Shown piece by piece: positions 56,367 through 64,000 of a DNA stretch of 64,000 nucleotides. The position numbers were made by a program, and so were the translations under genes. The stretch's first letter is position 1; every line of letters begins with the position of its first letter. Source of the stretch: Takakia lepidozioides (lineage: Eukaryota; Streptophyta; Takakiopsida; Takakiales; Takakiaceae); the NCBI GenBank assembly GCA_030704615.1, contig CM060731.1, forward strand, positions 51,460,001 to 51,524,000, written 5' to 3'. Below the pieces are notes generated by a model, which did not search any database, was not told where the DNA came from, and saw only the letters and a list, made by a program, of their open reading frames with translations.

Positions 56367-59300
56367 TCAGCCATAGAGCGCAAGCACGGCGTCAATGGTG
56401 CGGTTGCAGATAGGACATTGATGTCGGATCCGGTGCATCTCCTCTGCACAACCCTTGCACATGCGATGCCCACATGGGATAAGGGCAGCATCCTTGGGCA
56501 TGTCAAAACATATACAGCAAGACTCCTCCATAGAGGCCGCCAGGAGCGCTGTTTCCTGAAGACTTGAGGGCAAAGAATTGTCCGGGAATGGATGGTATAG
56601 GGGGCTTGAGGCAGACAGGTCTGAGGAAGACAGATTTGGGCACTCAACTACCGTCTCACTCAACATGTCAGTAATGTTATCAGAGTCCCTGGTGGCTTGT
56701 GCCGAGGGTGGCCAGATGGGGAGAGTAGTCTGAGGGAGGCCTTCCAAGATGGAGAATAGAGGAGGTGGTGACCTTGACAGCCCACTAGTGGCAGGGGGGT
56801 CTTGTGGGATAAGAAAATTCCAGTCACTGATACACGAACCTGTCACAATGGGTTCGACAGATGATGCCAACGGGGGCCCAATTGGTTGCGGGAGCTTGGC
56901 TGGCAAAAATGGGCGTGCATGAATGTTCAGCATTGGAACCTGCAGGGTCGGAAGCAAGGATTGACCAGGAGATTCAGAGTCTACCACACTTTTAGGAGAA
57001 GGTGGATTTGGTGCCCTTGCTACCAGTCCTGGAAACTCTCCAAATGAGGCACTGAAGAGTGTGGAGGAAGAGGCCAGGGTGCCTGCCAGGTGGGAAGGTA
57101 AGAGGGTGGCAAGCAGTGCAGCAAGAGAGCCCGTTGAGTTCGTGCTGGGTGACAGAGATCCTGGCCAGTCGGAACTCAGCTGCAACCCGTTGTGGAAGTT
57201 GTCTCTGTAGGTCAATAGCTGGGGAGAGGCCCACTCTAAGGCTGGTAGAAGGGAAAGTTGAGAAAGCCCTGAGCCTGCAGGCAGCCCAGCTATGGAACCT
57301 CCAGCAGCATTGGTGCCACAATTGCTTGTGCTGAATCTTCTGTCTCCCAGGCCTGTCTCAAATGCGTAGCCTCTAGAAGAAGCTGGGAATAATTGAGGAG
57401 TGATTGGATTATGTCCAGAGGGTGACGACAGTGACCTAGAAGGTGCACGAGGAGGCATTATCACTGAGCGAGCAGAATGTCCAGTGGGAGGAAAGCTTGC
57501 TGACGAGCGCACTGGAGTGGGCAACAAAGGTGGCATCTCTGGGGGCCCTGGGAAAAGCCCAGCACTTGACACTGGGACCGCTGGGAACATTTCCTGTGTT
57601 CCTTGCATTCGCATAGGCCTGCTAGAGCTGTTGTATGCTGGTACCAAGTTAACTGAACTTGGGGTGGGTTCCGGAAGCTGAACAAACTGAGGCGGACCTT
57701 TTGGTCTCCGCCCCCGAACCCCTCTCTCAAGCCTCCCTCTTACATATGGTGACAAGGGTCCTGCCATCTTTTTGGGCTCCGCACTTTCTTTCTCTTTCCG
57801 CCGCCTCCCTTTATATACATCTGTCCAGGATTTCTGGTCAAAAGTCTCACTGTTCACAATAGGCTCCTCAATATCCTCCACTCTGACCACCTTATCTTCT
57901 TCCTCAAGAAGGACCCAAGTGGAGGGCCTCCCCCCAACAATGTCATCTATCGTGTCTACATCATCTGCTACCCTTATGAGGGGGAGTTCATCTTCAAACC
58001 TGCTACTGCAATCAGATGTAGACTGTGCATCCCCCGTTTCCACCACTTGTTCTTTTCCTTCAATCTCACACAGTAGCGATCTAGCCAAAGACAGTCTTTC
58101 CTCAAACGCAGCAGCAAACCGGGGCATACCCTCAACAGCCAAGACAGCTCCTTTCAGACGCGAGCTTGAGGCTTCAGCTATCGCCGCCTCCAACTCTTCC
58201 TGCAGAGCCCCAAACCTTTCCATGCGTTTCACACGTTTCGCTAGTGCTACCCGTACCTTCTTCACTAAGCTCTCATCTGCCTCACAACTGCGCACATCAC
58301 ATGCTGCAAGGGCAGCCTGCATCTTCTCCACCTCTCCCGATGCCATTGCCTCACGAAGCTCTGTATTGAGTCTCTCGGGCTCAGCTAAGGCATCAAGGTC
58401 TTCTGACTCATCTTTTGCAGCCAGCCCTTCTCCTTCTCTCCGAGCTTCTTCCTCAGCAAAGTCATTCTCACTCCTACTGTCAACAGCATTGCTGCAGGCG
58501 AGTGTAGCTTCTGCATCAAGAAGTTCTGCAACCATCTTTGAAGTTCCTTCCACCATAGCTGCTGTCAGTGGGAGCTCTCTGCCCCCCTCAGCTGTCTGGT
58601 CATTTTTTCCTTGTGTTTTCACCCCTTTCTGTGCCTTTTTGTCTTTCCCTTTGCTACCTAAGGCACCCCTGCTAACTGCCACCACTTCTATGGACGACTC
58701 AATTTGGCTATCACGATCCTGACTATTGTGGTCTATCGTGCAATTACCCAAGGAAGACAACCCCTTATCCAAAACATCAGCACCCATAACCGTCTCTGTT
58801 ACAACCTTCTTAACAATAAAGTCCAATTCAGAAGTCAGATCACCCGGCGATTCAAGGGATGCAGCCTCTGCAGTTTCTGGCTGGGACCCACCAAGGATTT
58901 CTCCCATAGACCTGAATTTCTGGGAATGCTTTGGGGCTCCAGTACTCTTAAAGGCCTTTTCTGTGTCCATGCTGGTATCAGACTTCGTCTCTCCAGCAAA
59001 ACCCTGCAGTTTGATGTCAACTGCCTCACTTTCTGCAGTATCTGGGACCTTGCTTTTACGGCCCCCGTGTCTGCTCTTGGCTTTTGCTTTCTCCCTTGCT
59101 CTTCTTCTCCCCTAATGCAGACAGTACAGCAGAAGAAACCATCAATAACAAGGAAAAAAGACACATTACTCTGTGGATTGGTTGAAAGAAACAGCAAGAA
59201 GAATGTGTTCCATGAGAACCAAGCAACACATGTAAGTACAACTCATGTACTAAAGGGAAACCAACACTTACGTGTCTTCCATCAGCTTCTAATGATCTAG

Positions 59301-62300
59301 CTTAGCTGGATAGTTGGATCAACCACTCCATAGCATTCATCAGCCATAAACCCACAGCTTTGTTGCGGTAAAAAATTTAATAGCAGTGACACCAGAAATG
59401 AGTACTACTTGAAGCAAGAGGGGGGAGCATTCACAACAAGCTAATGTGCTGCTACCATACCTGCACCTGAGCTTGGTCCTTGAGGAACTGAGCAGCTTTT
59501 GACTGCCCAGATTTTTCAGCATACCACATTGCACTTCGGCCCTGCACATCCACCGTAAGCAGATCTACGCCCTTGCTTGCCAGAGCCTCGAGGCACATCA
59601 CATCCCCTGCTTCAGCTGCCTCATGCACCAGCAGCTTGCGCTCCTCCTTTCCTATCCTGAACCCCTCCCCATCTTGTTTAACTTCTATTCTAAAGCAGCT
59701 AATACATGACGTGAGAAGGCAGAGAGGGAAATAAAGGGAAGTTTCTCTATGTGACAGTGAAAGAGAGAGAGACATGGCCAGATCAATGAGACGTCTAAGA
59801 TGTTTCTGAACAGGGTTGAAATCTCCCTGGTATCCTCCCCGATTCTTCCTTTCTCCTTCCCTCTTGTCTCTTCTCTCTTAACACTGGAGGCGCTATTGGG
59901 ACACTTTGACAGATTATCTCTCAGCAACTACAAATGACATACTGGCTTGGTTGGGAAGTCCCCGTACAACGATTGTGGACTCAACTGTGAATTGCACTTA
60001 ATCATCAACGAACAAATCATTTTTAGATTCCTCTGATGCCTTTCCACCAGTCCAATCTTGGATAGGCAAGGTCAGCATTGCAAAGGTTATGAGGTTGTAC
60101 CTGAACACACCGAGCCTAGCCAATGCAAGTCTTGCAGGGACGCACACTTCTGGATGGACTTTCTCTGCTCTCTGTGACTGTAGCTTGAGCCCAGCCAGCC
60201 CCCCATATCGGTGGAGCGCCACAGCTACTGCCTGCTTCAACAGAAGACTCGAGCATTGATTAACAGCCCAAGAGTTCCACTTGATTCTAAGAAAAACACA
60301 TACTGCATCTTCCTACAATGACTTTCTTTGTTTTCATTTTTCCAAAATGGACTGCCAGTTCAGCAACATGCACATTCCACCGTACACAGCAGAATTCAAT
60401 GCAAGATACCTTGCAATGCTGATGTGCAGCTATAGTGCTCTTACCCTCAACATCCTTCTAGATTATGCCATCCAAAGTAGAGGTTTGCTACCCACCTGGA
60501 TCACCTGGATCAGTCCAACAATTGTTGGTGAGTAGGAGACACTGCGATCCTTAACCAGGCCGGCAAGTGCCCAACAGGCAGCACACTGAATGCGCATGTC
60601 TACAACTTCACCCAACCCATGATCAACTCTTTCATCTTCTTGTCCAGGCCTCTTTGCCCCTCTCATGACCTTGGTATGTGCTCCACCCGTAGAAGCATCA
60701 TGTTCGCTGGCAAAATCAGTAACATTTTGAGTGCTTTCCAGTGTACAGACGTCAATATTGGTTGGTTCTGTTACATCCTTCTCACAGGAGTCTCCCTCAC
60801 TCACATCCGTCACTGAAAGGTGGGCTTCTGGATCAATGTCCATCTCAATGCCATCAAGCACTACCCCAAAGCTGACAAATGACTCATGCCTCCAGCTATG
60901 GACACGTTCCATAGCACCTAACACAGCCTCGATTGCACCAGCCTCCACGAACTCATCGCGCCACTTTGGATCATGTACTGCCATGTAGCCAATCACCAGA
61001 CATACATGTGCCTGCAAAGTTGTGTGTTGCACACTGTGATCAAACTGCAATAACTAGGTAAGAGAACACAATACCTCTAGCAATCTTCCCAACGACATCA
61101 ATTGCAAGTGAGTAGCTGTAGACATCACAAAGATAAAGAGTCACGTCGATACAAAACGGGAAAGAGAGTAAGGCACCTGCATCTCTGCCGCAGATGGCCA
61201 GTTCATAGACTCTTGCTCCAGCCGCCCCAACAGTTCGACTGCAAACGGGGGTCCACCACAACCAGGGCCTGCAATAAGCCCTGTTCGAAATAGTCCCATT
61301 TGGGCTGCCCTGTCCAGAACCAGTCTTTCCAGTTGCAGTGTCCATTTGCCTTTACCTTGGTTGCCCTCCTCTTCAATACCCTCTACCTCGAGTCCTGTGT
61401 CAACACAAGGTGCTAGTCCTGTACCATATGAAAGACCAATACCTTCTTTATATATGTGAGTGAGTCCTACAACCATGGCCCCACTTCCTGAACTGCCCCG
61501 CTTGCGACGATTCCACTTAGCGCCTCCCCCAGGCACTGTGCGATAGATTGCAGCATTCCAAAGTGCATCAAAATCAGGCTGCAAAAGGGAGTCTAGCCCC
61601 AGTGCATGCAAGCCATTCACCTGAAGAAAACATCAAAAATTAAGAAACTATTAAGAAATTTCAGCACCTCTTTATGTGCAAATTCAGTTAGCTTGTCCAC
61701 TTCAACAAACTGTAAGCACTAGTCTCATCAAGAGGCCATTCATCTTGTAGTTTAGTTCTCCAGAAAGCTGGAAATGCAGAGCTCACAGTGGGCAGCAGCG
61801 AAGAACTTCCAGATTTGATTCAAAAACTACTGGACTCACGGGCAATTAATTAGAAGATCATGACAAGGGAGATTCTCATCAGCTTTAGTGCAGCTCCTCC
61901 AGAAAGGTGGAAATGCAGATTCCCATACACAATGCAGGTCCATCGGTGAGCCACAGCAAAGAACTTCTTGACTGGATTCCAAAACTACTGGACCCACTAA
62001 CCACCAATCAGGTATAGCATCATTACCAATAGGGAAATTCTCTTAGGAGTTATAGCAAAGAAAACTGCAAAAAGATTGTACTAATGAAATCATTCCAGTT
62101 ACAAATTTTCTAGATCTACAGAACACATGTAGTCCCAGTACTGCAGTTCATCCATTCTTTGCCTCCCACATCATTTACTTGCATAACACTGCCAGTAGTG
62201 CATCTGTCTCCTATCCAAATGGTACATTCTCTCCACATGACAAAGGAGTGTGCCCAGGTGGCAGAATTAAACTTCAGCAAGATAAGCGGTAGACTTCACC

Positions 62301-63683
62301 TGAATCTGATTGTCTTCATCATACCGATCCAAAGCAGCGAGAATAACATCCGCACCTCCAGCTGCAGCAATTGATACCTGGGCCCGAATGCTATAGCTGC
62401 AAACTGTGGTTAGCACGCAACATGCTTGCTGAACCACTTTCCTTCGCTGGTGAGCACTGCCCCCAAAAGAGAGAGCTTTCTGCATTGCCCCAAGCACTGC
62501 CTCTGCTCCACAACCACCTGGGGCAAAAACCTCTTCTATCTCCCGGACAGTTGCTGCAAACACACATGCGCTGTAGAGAGCCTGAAGTGCAAGGCTAGTT
62601 ACATCTGGACGGTTTTGATTAGTCCAATGATGGACAAGATCCACTAGCTGCATGACTCCCACTTCTCCCTCCCCCCTGCCAAACAAATGACACAAATATT
62701 TCTTAAATAAACATGAGAGTTAATACAAAGTTCAGACCCACTTTTAGCTTCAGCTCTGAATCTACCAGCTTTACAATATAAGTGCTTGCATCTTGAGAAA
62801 TATGAGCATCTGAACTTGACAAGAACACAGCCAGACTACCTAGGATTAAACCCACAACTTACCATATCCGTGACTTATACTCCTCCCGGTCACTCTCAAT
62901 CCCAGGCTTGAAAAGGTGCACATTCTCCCAAGTGAGGTATAAGCTCACGAGTGCATGGCATGCCCATATCACTGTCTCAGCATCCTCTAGCTTGTAGAGC
63001 ACAGTCCGTATTGCCAGGATTGCATTCTTCACAGACATTGGGAACCCAACCCGTTCTGCAATTTTGGCCATTGATTCTGTTGCCTCCTGCCAAGCTTTGA
63101 TGTCCTTCACTGCTTGCTGCTGGGAGATTGTATCCAGCTCACCATCCCATTGAGTTCCGTGTTCTTCATTGCTCCCCTCAACATGTTCATGAGACCTGTC
63201 ATTCTGTAGGGAAAAAGCTTTCCCACTGCCATCAGTCTCCCTGGTGGAAAGCGGAACGCTTTCTTCATCTCTCACTTGCATGGCCAGAGACCTAGAGTCT
63301 TGCATCTTCTCTTTCAGATTGTCCCTCTCTCGGCCTTTATACTGTTCAACTATGGTGTCCATATAGGCCTTTACTTCAGAGGTAGAATGTGCATTGTTGT
63401 TAAGAGCCATACTGTGTGTCCAGATTGTAAGGGCATCCAGGGTGGATCGAGAGTCATTGTCCTCATCAATCGGATCATCCTGTGTCTCATCAGAGTTCCC
63501 CTTGCTAAATGACCAAGCTGCCTTGTCATCTACATGATCTTCTGCTGTACTCAGAGAGGGAGTTTCATCATGCTTCCTGTGCTTGTTATAAGACTCAAGA
63601 AAGTCGGACGTAACTCCTGCGGATATGCCCTTCCCGATGGCCATTTCAGAGTTTCGAGTTAGGTGGCCAAATACATCGTCCAT
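56367..63683 (-). CDS. Armadillo/ankyrin/RING-finger protein, seven exons
   Basis: The exons that keep one frame are 63683-62863, 62675-62300, 61620-61177, 61011-60496, 60231-60101, 59689-59461 and 59111-56367, all with GT..AG introns. They total 5262 bases, or 1753 residues. Exons 1-5 are helical and armadillo-like (LALQALYSACVF, AHVCLVIGYMAVHD, CAACWALAGLVKDRS). Exon 6 has ankyrin-type repeats (LVHEAAEAGDVMCLEALASK, GRSAMWYAEKSGQSKAAQFL). Exon 7 is long, acidic then Ser/Pro-rich and presumably disordered. It ends in a C3HC4 RING (CCICFD, CGHRMC, HQCPICN). The RING implies a ubiquitin E3 ligase with the ARM and ankyrin parts binding substrate. I do not know the family name. No lesion is seen. 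Confidence 0.85.
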
Positions 63684-63883
63684 TATGCTCCCAGAGCTGC
63701 GCACCAGCTCTGCCTAACTGAAGCAAAAGAGTGGTTCTGCAAGGCTGCAGTCTGTGATCGTGCACACAGAGATTTGCTAGCTGGGGTTTTGGAGGGAACC
63801 TTGGCTGCCACCCCCCGTGCCGCCCCCTTGGCAGGTGTTGGGGCACTGCTGGATGCTGTGCCTCCATTGTAAGAGAGAGCCAT
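63683..63883 (-). other. Upstream open frame overlapping the main start (TAATG)
   Basis: A 66-codon frame (MALSYNGGTASSSAPTPAKG...) ends with TAA at 63685-63683, sharing one base with the proposed main ATG at 63683-63681. It may be a regulatory upstream frame, or an alternative first exon joined by a splice I could not place (the only acceptor without a stop, ...TTAGGCAG before 63709, has no good donor in phase). Confidence 0.4.
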
Positions 63884-64000
63884 GGTCCCAGATATCATGC
63901 ACATGGCTGAAGTCGCCTGAGATAGGATCAGGTTGGCAAGTGCATCAGAGGGAGATGGGACAGTGGAGGTCGAGAGAGAGGAGAGAGGAGAGACTAGCTG
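63884..64000 (-). promoter_or_regulatory. 5' leader with CT-rich tract
   Basis: On minus, upstream of the frames, the sequence is rich in CTCTCC units (about 63970-63995), a common feature of plant core promoters and leaders. No TATA box lies inside the window. Confidence 0.35.

Noticed and set aside
57772-58722. 316-codon plus-strand open frame
   Set aside because: Exact antisense of the last exon of the ARM/ankyrin/RING gene. Ser-rich composition is the mirror of the acidic coding strand.

Overview
The window is nuclear DNA of a land plant. The evidence is a PLS-class PPR gene with a DYW domain, spliceosomal introns with GT..AG borders, tRNA-derived SINE-like units, and densely nested LTR retrotransposons. 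The DYW PPR together with a PHD-bearing Ty3/gypsy lineage makes me think of a seed-free plant (fern or lycophyte); that is an inference. There is no bacterial or organellar gene order.

Layout. 1-3107: two decayed plus-strand host genes, a PPR-DYW pseudogene cut by the window edge and a coiled-coil pseudogene. 4537-7292: a dead PIF/Harbinger element (SANT-like gene on plus, DDE transposase on minus) with a SINE-like unit in it. 7768-20444: three Ty1/copia elements: the 5' half of family A (minus), a complete element with target-site duplication GTTTG (plus, 10934-15590), and a 5'-truncated element (minus). 21530-22591: a kelch pseudogene whose two halves lie on opposite strands. 22592-26290: AT-rich DNA with palindromic tandem repeats. 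26290-27290: a LINE remnant. 27299-46075: a piggyBac transposase pseudogene split by an 18 kb insertion. That insertion is Ty3/gypsy element Gypsy-1, which itself holds complete Ty3/gypsy element Gypsy-2 (35293-42273, TSD TTCAC). 46076-49755: no recognised gene, two strong fold-backs. 49761-51572: the 3' half of copia family A. 51573-56366: intergenic DNA with tandem repeats, a MITE-like unit and two SINE-like units. 56367-63683: the one gene that looks intact, a seven-exon minus-strand gene for an armadillo/ankyrin/RING protein of about 1753 residues.

The most interesting item is Gypsy-1. Its pol carries a C5-cytosine DNA methyltransferase domain between protease and reverse transcriptase, and its integrase ends in a PHD finger. 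A retroelement with both a DNA-methylation writer and a histone-tail-reader fold suggests self-directed chromatin control. This copy is dead from stop codons and frameshifts.

Two structural puzzles accompany it. The two halves of copia family A carry the same 5-bp flank (GGAAC) but sit in swapped order 39 kb apart, as expected if a circle had been opened inside the element. Gypsy-1's LTR pieces are arranged as a two-LTR form opened at an internal junction. All coordinates and frames were read by eye; no searches were run.
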